Source: Streptomyces sp. NBC_01198 (GTDB lineage Bacteria > Actinomycetota > Actinomycetes > Streptomycetales > Streptomycetaceae). Taken from it: a stretch of DNA of 64,000 nt. The position numbers and the translations under genes are program-made. The notes beneath the pieces were generated by a model, which saw only the letters and a program-made list of their open reading frames with translations, was not told where the DNA came from and searched no databases. This document shows positions 1 through 10,030 of the stretch, piece by piece. Every line of letters begins with the position of its first letter. Position 1 is the first letter of the stretch. Location of the stretch: the NCBI RefSeq assembly GCF_036010485.1, contig NZ_CP108568.1, positions 6,928,001-6,992,000 of the forward strand, written 5' to 3'.

Positions 1-1
1 G

Positions 2-1177
2 GTCCTCGGCGGCCTGCTCGCCGAGTGGAACTGGCGCTCCATCTTCTGGGTCAACGTGCCGATCGGCCTGATCGGCACCGTGTGGGCGTACCGCTCGCTG
101 CACGAGACCGGCGTCCGCCGCCCGGCCAGGATGGACTGGTGGGGCAACATCACCTTCGCGGTGGGCCTGACCGCGCTGCTGGCCGGCATCACCTACGGCA
201 TCCAGCCCTACGGCGGCCACACCATGGGGTGGACCAACCCCTGGGTGCTCGCCGGGCTGATCGGCGGCGTCGCGATGCTGGTGGCCTTCTGCCTGGTGGA
301 GTCCCGGGTCGCCGAGCCGATGTTCCCGCTGAAGCTGTTCCGCAACGCGGCCTTCGCCGGCGGCAACGCGGCCACCCTGCTGGGCTCCATCGCCCGCGGC
401 GGCCTGCAGTTCATGCTGATCATCTGGCTGCAGGGCATCTGGCTGCCGCTGCACGGCTACAACTACGCCGACACACCGCTGTGGGCCGGTATCTACCTGC
501 TGCCGCTGACCGTCGGCTTCCTGGCCGCCGGGCCCGTCGCGGGCGCGCTGTCCGACCGTTACGGCGCCCGGCTGTTCGCCGCCTCCGGCTTCGTGGTGAT
601 GGCCGGGTCCTTCGCCGGCCTGCTGCTGATCCCGACCGACTTCAGCTACTGGGTCTTCGCGCTGGTGGTCTTCCTCAACGGCCTCGGCGGCGGCCTGTTC
701 GCGGCGCCCAACACCTCGATCATCATGGCCAGCGTGCCCGCGGAGTCCCGCGGCGCCGCCTCCGGCATGCGCGCCACCTTCCAGAACGCCGGCATGGTGC
801 TGTCCATCGGCGTCTTCTTCTCGCTGATGGTCGCGGGCCTGGCGCGTTCGCTGCCGCACACCCTCAGCTCCGGCCTGATGGCCCAGGGCGTGCCCGCGTC
901 CAACGCCCACCAGGTGGCGAACCTCCCGCCGGTCGGCACCCTCTTCGCGGCCTTCCTCGGCTACAACCCGATCCAGCAGCTGCTCGGCTCCGACCTGCTC
1001 GGCACGCTGCCCGCGGCCAACTCGCAGACCCTGACCGGGCGGGAGTTCTTCCCGCACCTGATCTCGGGTCCCTTCCACGACGGCCTGGTCGTGGTGTTCG
1101 CCCTGGCGATCGTGATGTCCTTGGTCGCAGCAGGCGCGTCGCTGATCCGCAGCCGCCGCACCGGCACGGACAGCTGA
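2..1177 (+). CDS. DHA2-family MFS efflux transporter, 5' truncated by window edge
   Basis: The frame is open from base 2, so the N-terminal part of the gene lies outside the window; 391 residues are visible. The visible protein starts inside the conserved stretch WNWRSIFWVNVPIG, which in 14-helix drug:H+ antiporters (EmrB/QacA type) lies around helix 6, so roughly the first 150-180 residues are missing. Multiple hydrophobic segments follow, then a short basic tail (SLIRSRRTGTDS). Family knowledge suggests proton-driven export of drugs or toxic metabolites across the cytoplasmic membrane. A MarR gene starts 42 bp downstream on the same strand, the usual arrangement for a regulated drug pump. 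Substrate cannot be told from sequence. Confidence 0.88.
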   Translation, partial: VLGGLLAEWNWRSIFWVNVPIGLIGTVWAYRSLHETGVRRPARMDWWGNITFAVGLTALLAGITYGIQPYGGHTMGWTNPWVLAGLIGGVAMLVAFCLVESRVAEPMFPLKLFRNAAFAGGNAATLLGSIARGGLQFMLIIWLQGIWLPLHGYNYADTPLWAGIYLLPLTVGFLAAGPVAGALSDRYGARLFAASGFVVMAGSFAGLLLIPTDFSYWVFALVVFLNGLGGGLFAAPNTSIIMASVPAESRGAASGMRATFQNAGMVLSIGVFFSLMVAGLARSLPHTLSSGLMAQGVPASNAHQVANLPPVGTLFAAFLGYNPIQQLLGSDLLGTLPAANSQTLTGREFFPHLISGPFHDGLVVVFALAIVMSLVAAGASLIRSRRTGTDS

Positions 1178-1218
1178 CCGCGGTACGGCCCGCGGTACGA
1201 CCCAGGAGGCGCCCCGCC

Positions 1219-1695
1219 ATGACGGACACCGACGGGCGCGGGGCGCCCTCCTCCGCCGCCGTGGCGCGGCTGCGGCTGGTCATCGCCCGCCTCTACCGGC
1301 AGCTCGCGCAGGCCTCCGGCGACGACCTGAACCTCACCTACGCCCAGCTGTCCGCGCTGGCCAGGACCCAGGAGCACGGACCGCTGCGGATCGGCGAGCT
1401 GGCCGCCCAGGAGCAGGTCGCCGCTCCGTCGCTGACCCGTACGGTGGCGCCGCTGGTCGCCGCGGCGCTGGTCGCCAGGCAGCCCGACCCCTCCGACGGC
1501 CGGTCCTGGCTGGTCAGCATCACCCCGGAGGGCGCCGAGGTGCTCGGCCGCATCCGCCGCAAGCGCTCCGAGCTGCTGGCCCGCCGGATGGCCCGGCTCG
1601 ACCCCGGACAGCTCGACACGCTGCTGGCGGCGCTGCCGGTACTCGAACAGCTGCTGACCGAGCCGGACCCCGAGCCCGCGCCCGGCCGCCGCTGA
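1219..1695 (+). CDS. MarR-family transcriptional regulator
   Basis: 158 residues, normal for MarR proteins, which bind DNA as dimers and are usually released by small phenolic or drug-like ligands. The winged helix-turn-helix covers about residues 40-110, including LRIGELAAQEQVAAPSLTRT (recognition helix) and the wing DPSDGRSWLVSITPEG, where the DxRxxxVxLT pattern typical of the family appears as DGRSWLVSIT. The start is ATG 1219 with AGGAGG at 1204-1209. It follows the DHA2 pump on the same strand and probably controls that operon. It ends 3 bp before the convergent second pump (1699-3207), so it could also act on that gene; this is inference. Confidence 0.9.
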   Translation: MTDTDGRGAPSSAAVARLRLVIARLYRQLAQASGDDLNLTYAQLSALARTQEHGPLRIGELAAQEQVAAPSLTRTVAPLVAAALVARQPDPSDGRSWLVSITPEGAEVLGRIRRKRSELLARRMARLDPGQLDTLLAALPVLEQLLTEPDPEPAPGRR

Positions 1696-1698
1696 CCG

Positions 1699-3207
1699 TC
1701 ACGGACGGGACGCGTGGCCCGTCCCAGGCTCCAGCGGCGGCGCGGGGAAGCCGCAGTGCGCCCGGCACTGCGGCTGGACGGCGGCAGTGCCGTCGTCCTC
1801 GTGCAGCGGGCCCGACGGCACCAGGGTGAAGGCCAGCACCGCACCGAGCGCGCACAGCGCCGCGCAGATCATCATCGACGAGCCGAAGGCCGCGTCCACC
1901 CGGTGCGGCGAGCGGTACGCCTGGTCGGACAGCCCCACCACCAGCGGCAGCGCGGCCACGATCAGCAGTTGGGCCACCCGGGCCGCCGCGTTGTTCACCC
2001 CGCTGGCGACCCCGGCGTGGTCGACGTCCACCGACGCCAGCACCGTCGCGGTCAGCGGCGCCACGACCAGGCACATCCCCAGCCCCTGCACCACCACCGC
2101 GGGCAGCACGTCCAGCCAGTACGACGCCGATCCTGGACCGATCCGGATGAGCAGCAGCAGCCCGGCCGCGGTCACCAGCGGCCCCACCGTCAGCGGCAGG
2201 CGCGCCCCGATCCGCTGGGCGAGCGCGCCGGCCGGCGCCGACAGCAGCAGGAGCAGCACGGTCACCGGCAGCGTGGCCAGACCGGCCCGCAGCGCGCTGT
2301 AGCCGGCGGCGATCTGCAGTTCCACCGGCAGCAGGAAGAACACCCCGCCGATCGCCGCGTACAGACACAGCGTCACCGCGTTCACCGAGGTGAACAGGCG
2401 GGAGGAGAACACCGAAAGCGGCAGCATCGGATGCTCGCTGGCCCGCTCGGTCCGTACGAAGGCCACCCCGCACGCGAGCCCCGCCGCCGCGGGCAGCACC
2501 ACCGACGTCCACGAGGGATGGCCGGAGGCGGTGATCAGCGCGTAGGTGATGCCGGCCAGGCACAGCGCGGCCAGCGCGGCGCCCCGGATGTCGAAACTGC
2601 CGGACGCCGTCCGGTCCCGGCTCTCCGGCACATGGCGGACCGCGATGGCCACCACCACCGCGGCGATCGGCAGGTTGACCAGGAAGATCCACCGCCAGCC
2701 CGGGCCGTCCACCAGGAAGCCGCCCAGGAACGGACCCACCGCGCCGGCCACCCCGCCGAGCCCGGACCAGGCACCGACCGCCTTGGCCCGGTCCTCCGGC
2801 CGGTAGGTCGACTGCACCAGCGCCAGCGAACCCGGCGTCAGCAGCGCGCCGCCCACCCCCTGCAGGGCGCGGGCCGCGATCAGCACACCGGTGCCGGGCG
2901 CGGCTCCGCACGCCGCCGAGGCCAGCGCGAACCACACCACGCCGATGACGAAGACCTTGCGCCGCCCGTAGCGGTCGCCGAGGCCGCCGCCCAGCAGGAT
3001 CAGGCCGGCCAGCGTGAGCAGGTAGCCGTTCACCGTCCACTGCAGGTCGGCGAGCGTCGCGCCCAGGTCCTCGCCGATCCGTGGGAGCGCGATGTTGACG
3101 ATGGTGCCGTCAAGCAGCGCCATGCCGGACCCGAGCACCGTGCACGCCAGCACCCAGCGGCCCGCCGCGGACGCCAGCGGTACGCCTGGGACGCGCTCCG
3201 GGGTCAT
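1699..3207 (-). CDS. DHA2-family MFS drug-efflux transporter
   Basis: 502 residues, the full length of a 14-helix DHA2 antiporter. The N-terminal half carries LDGTIVNIALPRIGEDLGA (helix 1, the D-x-x-x-V-N-x-A-L-P signature of the family), then GDRYGRRKV (motif A) and the helix 5-6 stretch WRWIFLVNLPI. A hydrophilic C-terminal tail of about 40 residues follows the last membrane segment. Expected role is H+-coupled export of hydrophobic drugs. It converges tail-to-tail with the MarR gene (gap 3 bp). The start is ATG 3207; a TAGGGT hexamer lies 9 nt upstream of the ATG with no Shine-Dalgarno, compatible with a leaderless transcript. Confidence 0.88.
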   Translation of the reverse strand: MTPERVPGVPLASAAGRWVLACTVLGSGMALLDGTIVNIALPRIGEDLGATLADLQWTVNGYLLTLAGLILLGGGLGDRYGRRKVFVIGVVWFALASAACGAAPGTGVLIAARALQGVGGALLTPGSLALVQSTYRPEDRAKAVGAWSGLGGVAGAVGPFLGGFLVDGPGWRWIFLVNLPIAAVVVAIAVRHVPESRDRTASGSFDIRGAALAALCLAGITYALITASGHPSWTSVVLPAAAGLACGVAFVRTERASEHPMLPLSVFSSRLFTSVNAVTLCLYAAIGGVFFLLPVELQIAAGYSALRAGLATLPVTVLLLLLSAPAGALAQRIGARLPLTVGPLVTAAGLLLLIRIGPGSASYWLDVLPAVVVQGLGMCLVVAPLTATVLASVDVDHAGVASGVNNAAARVAQLLIVAALPLVVGLSDQAYRSPHRVDAAFGSSMMICAALCALGAVLAFTLVPSGPLHEDDGTAAVQPQCRAHCGFPAPPLEPGTGHASRP

Positions 3208-3364
3208 GACACCGACCCTATTGCGTCGCGGGCCGCCTGTGGGGGTACGCGATCATCCGCGGGTGCGTCGTGGCCCGCGGGCGTGGTGCGGTACTGCGTA
3301 CCGGGCCGGGCGGGATGACAATGGTCGGGCAGGCCCGACGCAAGCCGTAGCTAAGGAGACGTGG

Positions 3365-5005
<1,641 letters not shown>

Positions 5006-5015
5006 CCCGTCCCGC

Positions 5016-5053
5016 CGTCGCCCGGGGTCCCGCTGCCGGGACCCCGGGCGACG
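5016..5053. terminator. Bidirectional intrinsic terminator, 16-bp stem
   Basis: A perfect 16-bp inverted repeat (arms 5016-5031 and 5038-5053) with a 6-nt loop sits between the stop of pgm and the stop of the convergent ABC-exporter remnant. No U tract follows, as is usual for Streptomyces terminators. It serves both strands. Confidence 0.85.
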
Positions 5054-5054
5054 G

Positions 5055-5491
5055 TCAGGCCAGCTGGGCGGCCTGCAGACCGGCGTAGGCGCCGCCGCCG
5101 CGCAGCAGTTCCGCGTGCGGGCCGACCTCAGCGATCCGGCCCTCGTCGAGCACCACGATCCGGTCGGCGTTCCTGATGGTGGACAGCCGGTGCGCCACCA
5201 CGAACCCTGCATGCACCGGACGTACGTCAGGTGCAGCGGCAGGTTGAGCACCAGGATCACCAGCAGGACCGCGGAATTCCACCACAGCACGGAGATCGGG
5301 CGGTGCTGGACGACGACGTCGACGACGTTGGCGGTGATCAGCGGCAGCAGCCACACCGGTGTGTGCTTGCCGAAGAAGGCGGCGACGGCCAGCGCGACCC
5401 GCCGCCGGTCGGGGTGGAAGAGGTAGAGGAGGGTTCGTACGGGGTGCTCGCCACGGTAGCGGTGGCTGAGCGTGCCTTGCGGCAACGCCAT
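5055..5491 (-). pseudogene. ABC exporter (TMD-NBD half transporter) with large internal deletion and frameshift
   Basis: Two fragments of one ABC exporter are fused. From ATG 5491 (GAGGAG upstream) the frame encodes an ABC membrane-domain N-terminus: FFGKHTPVWLLPLITANVVDVVV, then a second hydrophobic helix and LTYVRCMQ, ending near 5204. From about 5204 a different frame encodes the extreme C-terminus of a nucleotide-binding domain: FVVAHRLSTIRNADRIVVLD (H-loop) then EGRIAEVGPHAELLRGGGAYAGL, stopping at 5055. Everything between (rest of the membrane domain, Walker A, signature motif, Walker B) is gone; such proteins are normally near 570-600 residues, so about 1.3 kb has been lost. It cannot make a working transporter. 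Confidence 0.88.
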
Positions 5492-5598
5492 TGCAGGCTC
5501 CTCGAATCACGTCTTCGCGGTGATGCGGAACAGGGCGCACCGACCGGCACCTCGGCGCTGAGGTGCTGATTGTGTTCATGTGCGCGCATACACCTTAG

Positions 5599-5626
5599 GG
5601 CCCGGGCGGCCTGCCGCGCCCGGGCC
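5599..5626. terminator. Hairpin between mscR-like gene and ABC remnant
   Basis: A 9-bp perfect stem (GGCCCGGGC at 5599-5607, GCCCGGGCC at 5618-5626) with a 10-nt loop lies downstream of the minus-strand dehydrogenase stop (5665). It probably ends that transcript before the pseudogene. Confidence 0.55.
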
Positions 5627-5664
5627 TTTCCTGCCGGAGTCCGCTGCTCGGGACCCCGCGACGG

Positions 5665-6750
5665 TCACATCACGACGACCGACCGCAGGACGTCACCGTC
5701 CTGCATCCGGTCGAAGGCGTCCTCGATCTCGTCCAGTGCGATGGTCTCGCTGACGAACGCCCCCAGGTCCAGCCGTCCCTGCAGATGCAGGTCGATCAGC
5801 ATGGGGAAGTCACGGGAGGGCAGGCAGTCGCCGTACCACGACGACTTGAGCGCGCCGCCGCGTCCGAACACGTCGAGCAGCGGGATCTCCAGCCGCATCT
5901 CCGGGGTGGGCACCCCGACCAGGACGACGGTGCCTGCCAGGTCCCTGGCGTAGAAGGCCTGCCGGTAGGTCTCCGGCCGGCCGACCGCCTCGATCACCAC
6001 GTCGGCGCCGTGGCCGCCGGTCAGCTTGCGGATCGCCTCGACCGGGTCCTGGTTCCGGGAGTTGACGGTGTGGGTGGCGCCCAGCGCGGAGGCGGTGGCC
6101 AGCTTGCGGTCGTCGAGGTCCACCGCGATGATCCGGGCGGCGCCGGCCAGCCGCGCCCCGGCGACCGCCGCGTTGCCGACCCCGCCGCAGCCGATCACCG
6201 CCACCGAGTCGCCGCGGCCCACCGCGCCGGTGTTGACCGCGGCGCCGATGCCGGCCATCACCCCGCAGCCGAGCAGGCCGGCCACCGACGGCGACACAGA
6301 AGGGTCGACCTTGGTGCACTGGCCGGCCGCCACCAGCGTCTTCTCGGCGAAGGCGCCGATGCCCAGGGCGGGCGTGAGCGCGGTGCCCGAGGCGGTGGTC
6401 ATCTTCTGCCGGGCATTGTGGGTGTCGAAGCAGTACCAGGGCCGCCCGCGCAGGCACGCCCGGCAGCGGCCGCACACCGCACGCCAGTTGAGGATCACGA
6501 AGTCGCCGGGCGCCACCTCGGTGACACCCTCCCCGACCTCCTCGACCAGACCGGCGGCCTCGTGGCCGAGCAGATACGGGAAGTCCTCGCCGATACCGCC
6601 CTGCCGGTAGTGCAGATCGGTGTGGCAGACCCCGCACGCCTGGACCCGCACCACCGCCTCGCCGGGACCGGGGTCCGGCACCGTCACCGTCTCGATCCGC
6701 ACCCGCTCGCCCCTGCCGGGTGCGACCACCCCGCGGACTTCCTGTGCCAT
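5665..6750 (-). CDS. mscR: S-(hydroxymethyl)mycothiol dehydrogenase (zinc-dependent, class III-type)
   Basis: 361 residues of the zinc MDR alcohol dehydrogenase superfamily. In actinobacteria this subfamily oxidises the formaldehyde-mycothiol adduct with NAD, and also reduces S-nitrosomycothiol. Catalytic-zinc ligands are in CGVCHTDLHY (about residues 38-47) and GHEAAGLVEEVG; the structural-zinc four-cysteine lobe reads CGRCRACLRGRPWYC (95-109); the nucleotide-binding GCGGVGNAAVAGA sits near 190. The start is ATG 6750 behind GAAGGAGGG. It stands alone, with no mycothiol biosynthesis gene beside it. A general zinc alcohol dehydrogenase is the alternative, but motif spacing and length fit the mycothiol enzyme well. 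Confidence 0.85.
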   Translation of the reverse strand: MAQEVRGVVAPGRGERVRIETVTVPDPGPGEAVVRVQACGVCHTDLHYRQGGIGEDFPYLLGHEAAGLVEEVGEGVTEVAPGDFVILNWRAVCGRCRACLRGRPWYCFDTHNARQKMTTASGTALTPALGIGAFAEKTLVAAGQCTKVDPSVSPSVAGLLGCGVMAGIGAAVNTGAVGRGDSVAVIGCGGVGNAAVAGARLAGAARIIAVDLDDRKLATASALGATHTVNSRNQDPVEAIRKLTGGHGADVVIEAVGRPETYRQAFYARDLAGTVVLVGVPTPEMRLEIPLLDVFGRGGALKSSWYGDCLPSRDFPMLIDLHLQGRLDLGAFVSETIALDEIEDAFDRMQDGDVLRSVVVM

Positions 6751-6838
6751 GGCTGAGCCCTCCTTCGCCGTCGTCCACCGCCGACCATAGGCGCAGGGGG
6801 CGGGCCCGCGGCAGTGGGCGGCGGAGTCCGGCGGAAGG

Positions 6839-7582
6839 TCAGCGGCGGGCGGTGGCGGTGCGCGGCCGGGCGCGGCGGTAGAGGACCGTACCGCCGAGCA
6901 GCAGTGCCGCGCTGCCCGCGGCCGCCATGCCGACGCCGTCGGCCCCGGTGTGGGCCAGCGTCGGCGCCGCGGGTGCGGTCTCCACGGGCGACTCCTGCTC
7001 GGGCAGGCTGCTGGGCGGAGCAGGGATCGGGGTGTGGGCCGGGGCGGGCGGTGTGTCGTCGTTGACCGCGGTGTTGCCGCTGGCGGGATTGCCGACGCCG
7101 ACCACGCCGACCCCGTTGCCCGCCACGTTCAGCGGCAGGTCGACCGGCAGCCGCAGCCCGTTGCCGGACAGCAGGCCGGCCGCGTCACGCGAGTCGCCGG
7201 CGGCGTGCGCGCCACCGCCGGAGCGGCTGCCGGCCGCGAGCGGCGCCGCGGAACCGTCCGCAGCGGAGTCCGTGTGGCGGGCCGGGCGGGCGGCGCTGCC
7301 CGTCCTGGGCGCCGACACGCTGGAGGCCGCCGACGTGGCCGACGACCCGTTGGCACAGACGTTGCCGGAGACCGGGTTCAGCAGACCGACCGCGCTGATG
7401 GTGTTTCCGCACACGTTCACCGGCACATGCACAGGAACCTGCACCGAATTGCCCGACAGGACTCCCGGCGAACCCGTGGCGTCCCCTTCGGCGGCCGCAT
7501 CGGCCTGCGCGTAACCCGCGGAGGCCAGCACGCCGCCGGCGACCATCGCGGAGACAAGTCCCTTTCGGGCGAGCCTGTTCAT
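6839..7582 (-). CDS. Long chaplin with two chaplin domains and LAHTG sortase signal
   Basis: 247 residues. A signal peptide (about 1-29, ending AGYAQADA) is followed by chaplin domain 1 (39-78; SGNSVQVPVHVPVNVCGN, cysteines 58 and 76), a long Ala/Ser-rich spacer, chaplin domain 2 (135-174) and a Pro-rich region. The C-terminus has LAHTG (209-213), a hydrophobic helix and a basic tail, the signal used by class E sortases. Long chaplins of this design (ChpA-C of S. coelicolor) are anchored to the wall and help coat aerial hyphae with amyloid fibrils. Domain 2 has alanines (154, 172) where the two conserved cysteines should be, so it cannot form the usual disulfide. Confidence 0.92.
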   Translation of the reverse strand: MNRLARKGLVSAMVAGGVLASAGYAQADAAAEGDATGSPGVLSGNSVQVPVHVPVNVCGNTISAVGLLNPVSGNVCANGSSATSAASSVSAPRTGSAARPARHTDSAADGSAAPLAAGSRSGGGAHAAGDSRDAAGLLSGNGLRLPVDLPLNVAGNGVGVVGVGNPASGNTAVNDDTPPAPAHTPIPAPPSSLPEQESPVETAPAAPTLAHTGADGVGMAAAGSAALLLGGTVLYRRARPRTATARR

Positions 7583-7758
7583 ACGATTCCTGCCTTCCGG
7601 ACATCATCACGGGCCGTATGCCCGCACCGTGACAACGTCGCAGAGGGCCAATCAGGTCATGCGGCGGGCGAATTTCATCCCAACGGGTCGCTCGCCGCCT
7701 TCCAGTTGTGACAGCAGGATATTCACACCGGAAAATGCGGCGATGATATGGCGGACCG

Positions 7759-7971
7759 TCAGGCGGCCGCCGCGTCGTCCACGTCCTCGATGCGCGCCCG
7801 GGCCGCGACGAGGGCGGCAGCGATCTCCCGGGTGCCGGTGGACACGCACAACGTGTAAGCGGTGTCGCCCAGTTGCTGGTCGACGCCGGCATCGGTGCCG
7901 TCGGCGACCACGGACAGGGACTCGTAACGTTCCACCAGGTTCCGCAAGACGCTCGGGTGGGCCATCAGCAT
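7759..7971 (-). CDS. DUF5133 small protein
   Basis: 70 residues. The opening MLMAHPSVLRNLVERYESL and the tail DTAYTLCVSTGTREIAAALVAA match the conserved core of the DUF5133 family, which is common in Streptomyces and has no known function; some members sit beside developmental or antibiotic genes. I chose ATG 7971 because GAGGAG lies 5-10 nt upstream and the conserved core begins right there; a longer reading to 8067 has no such site. It lies between the chaplin and a second tiny gene (8210-8383), all on the minus strand, but the strong hairpin at 8126-8169 separates it from the latter. Confidence 0.8.
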   Translation of the reverse strand: MLMAHPSVLRNLVERYESLSVVADGTDAGVDQQLGDTAYTLCVSTGTREIAAALVAARARIEDVDDAAAA

Positions 7972-8125
7972 CGTCGTACTCCTCGGAGATCGGTGAAGTC
8001 GAGCCCCGTATGCCCGCTGCCTCGGGGGCGCATGCGTGATACACGCGCAATGTCGCGCAGGTCTCATTCCCGCCGCGGCGCCCGATCCGGCGCCTGATGC
8101 GGGCTGGACCGCCGCCGCACGGCGA

Positions 8126-8169
8126 CGGGCCGGGCAGGGGACCTGGATGCACGTCCCCTGCCCGGCCCG
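8126..8169. terminator. 17-bp stem hairpin downstream of the 57-residue gene
   Basis: A perfect 17-bp inverted repeat (8126-8142 with 8153-8169) and a 10-nt loop. It lies 40 bp past the stop of the minus-strand gene 8210-8383 and about 155 bp upstream of the DUF5133 start, so it most likely ends the transcript of the small gene. Confidence 0.8.
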
Positions 8170-8209
8170 GGCGAGCCTGGCGCTGTTCGCCGGTCAGGCG
8201 AAGAGTCGA

Positions 8210-8383
8210 TCAGTCGATACTGCGCAGGATGTGTGTCTCGGACAGGTCGTCCTCGTACCCCGCAAGCCGGATCGGAGCGCACCGGGACCAGGTGTCCAGG
8301 GGCCCCTCGGCGTCGAGGAGCGTGGCGGTCTCGCCACTGCGCTCCGCTGCTGGCTCTTTGCGCTTGAGCTGATCTCGTGACAC
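8210..8383 (-). CDS. Small acidic protein of unknown function (57 residues)
   Basis: I do not recognise this protein. It runs from GTG 8383, preceded by a near-ideal TAAGGAG seven bases upstream, to a stop at 8210, and is followed by a 17-bp terminator hairpin, so it has the marks of a real, separately transcribed gene. The N-terminus is basic (SRDQLKRKEPAAERSGET) and the rest mixes a conserved-looking GPLDTWSRCAPIRLAGYEDD with LSETHILRSID at the end. There is one cysteine and no membrane segment or signal peptide. No function is proposed; its nearest neighbours are the DUF5133 gene and a divergent MFS pump. Confidence 0.6.
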   Translation of the reverse strand: MSRDQLKRKEPAAERSGETATLLDAEGPLDTWSRCAPIRLAGYEDDLSETHILRSID

Positions 8384-8713
8384 CGCGCACTCCTTAGCAT
8401 CGCGTCGACCGGATGCGCCCGCGCGGCCATGGCCTGCGTCGGACGCTCGGCTGGATTCCAAACTTCGGGCGTTGCGGACGCGGTGGCGCCTGTTGCGATT
8501 GCCGGAATCGTGGCCGAGGTGGCGACTCGCTCCGGGACGGGGCCCAAGGGGCCGGTACATCCCCAGGAGCCTGCTCGTCCCGCACAGCCTATTGCGGCCG
8601 ACCGACCGCCACCAGCCGGTTTTGCCCGCGGTTCACCTGCGGGGCACCCGCTGTACGGCCGTGCGACGGCGACCCGGCCCCTGCGGGACAGGGCACCCTT
8701 GCTACCGTTTGCC
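8384..8713. other. 330-bp gap with no recognisable gene
   Basis: This lies between the divergent 57-residue gene and the MFS gene. It should hold both promoters. I see no convincing -35/-10 pair, inverted repeat or small gene. An open frame in phase with the MFS gene covers it, but its translation is low-complexity Ala/Pro/Gly and has no ribosome site. Confidence 0.5.
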
Positions 8714-10030
8714 GTGCTCAAGAGTGAGAAGGACCGCGAAAACCGGACTGGGCCATCCGGGTCTGCGATACCCGACCCGCCGCCCACCGGGCGCAAGAAC
8801 CGGCTGCTCGCCGATATCGGCCCCTTGCGCGAGCACGCCGACTTCCGGCGGCTGTGGTTCGGCAACACCGTGTCCTACATCGGCCAGCAGATGACTGCGA
8901 TGGCCGTGGCACTCCAGGTCTACGCCATCACCGGCTCCAGCTTCTACGTCGGCCTGGTCGGCCTGTGCTCCCTGGTGCCGCTGATCGTCTTCGGGCTCTA
9001 CGGCGGCGCCGTCGCCGACGCCGTCGACCGCCGCAGGCTCGGCCTGGTCACCGCGGCCGGCGCCACGGTGCTGTCCGTGGCACTCGCCGCGGTGACCATC
9101 GTCCACGTCCGCTCGGTCGGCGTGCTCTACGTGATCGTCGCCCTCCAGGCGGTCTGCTTCGCCATGAACTCCCCGGCCCGCTCCTCGATGATCCCGCGGC
9201 TGCTGCCCGCCGAGCAGCTGCCCGCGGCCAACGCGCTGGCCTCGCTGGCCGGCGGCGTCGGGCAGATGGCGGGACCCATGCTCGGCGGCGTCTTCGTCGG
9301 CCTGTGGGGCTACCAGGCCGCCTACCTGATCGACGCGGCCGCCTTCACCGCCTCGCTGTACGCGATGTGGCGGCTGCCCAAGATGCTGCCGGGAGAGGGC
9401 GACGGCGCCGTCCGGCGCAGGCCCTCCGTCGTCGAGGGACTGCGCTACCTGGGAGCGCGCCCCAACCTGCGCACCACCTTCGTCTCCGACCTCGCCGCCA
9501 TGGTGCTGGCCCAGCCCAGGGTGCTCTTCCCGGCGGTCGCCGGACTGTGGTTCGGCGGCGACACCCGTACGGTCGGCCTGCTGGCCGCCGCCCCCGCGGT
9601 GGGCGCCCTGCTGGGCAGCGTCTTCTCCGGGTGGTACGGCCGGGTACGCCGCCAGGGCCTCGCGGTGCTGCTCGCGGTGGCCTCCTGGGGCGCCGCCGTC
9701 GCCGTCTTCGGCCTGACCCGCAACCTGTGGCTGGGCCTGTGCTTCCTGGCGCTGGCGGGCTGTGCGGACACCGTCAGCATGGTCTTCCGCAACACCATGC
9801 TCCAGTCCGCCGCCCCGGACGACATGCGCGGCCGGCTGCAGGGCGTCTTCCTGGTGGTCGTCGTCGGCGGCCCCCGCCTCGGCGACTTCCTGGCCGGCAG
9901 CGCGGCCGACGTCTTCTCACCGACCGCCGCGGTCGTCGGCGGCGGCATCGCCTGCATCGCGGCGATCGCCCTGATCGCGCTGTTCCAGCGCGGCTTCCTC
10001 TCCTACGACTCGCGGCGGCCGGTCGCCTGA
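8714..10030 (+). CDS. MFS exporter, EntS/MFS_3-like
   Basis: 438 residues with about 12 membrane helices. The opening ADIGPLREHADFRRLWFGNTVS and the loop GAVADAVDRRRLGL (motif A variant) are typical of the EntS-like branch, whose best known member exports the siderophore enterobactin; others export antibiotics. No siderophore genes are visible here, so the substrate is open. I chose GTG 8714 because family similarity begins shortly after it and the upstream in-frame extension is low-complexity; no clear Shine-Dalgarno precedes it. Its last 114 bp are overlapped on the other strand by the nucleotidyltransferase gene. Confidence 0.85.
   Translation: MLKSEKDRENRTGPSGSAIPDPPPTGRKNRLLADIGPLREHADFRRLWFGNTVSYIGQQMTAMAVALQVYAITGSSFYVGLVGLCSLVPLIVFGLYGGAVADAVDRRRLGLVTAAGATVLSVALAAVTIVHVRSVGVLYVIVALQAVCFAMNSPARSSMIPRLLPAEQLPAANALASLAGGVGQMAGPMLGGVFVGLWGYQAAYLIDAAAFTASLYAMWRLPKMLPGEGDGAVRRRPSVVEGLRYLGARPNLRTTFVSDLAAMVLAQPRVLFPAVAGLWFGGDTRTVGLLAAAPAVGALLGSVFSGWYGRVRRQGLAVLLAVASWGAAVAVFGLTRNLWLGLCFLALAGCADTVSMVFRNTMLQSAAPDDMRGRLQGVFLVVVVGGPRLGDFLAGSAADVFSPTAAVVGGGIACIAAIALIALFQRGFLSYDSRRPVA

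Noticed and set aside
8429..8713. N-terminal extension of the EntS-like pump
   Set aside because: The sequence is Ala/Pro/Arg-rich without ribosome site, and family similarity only begins after 8714.
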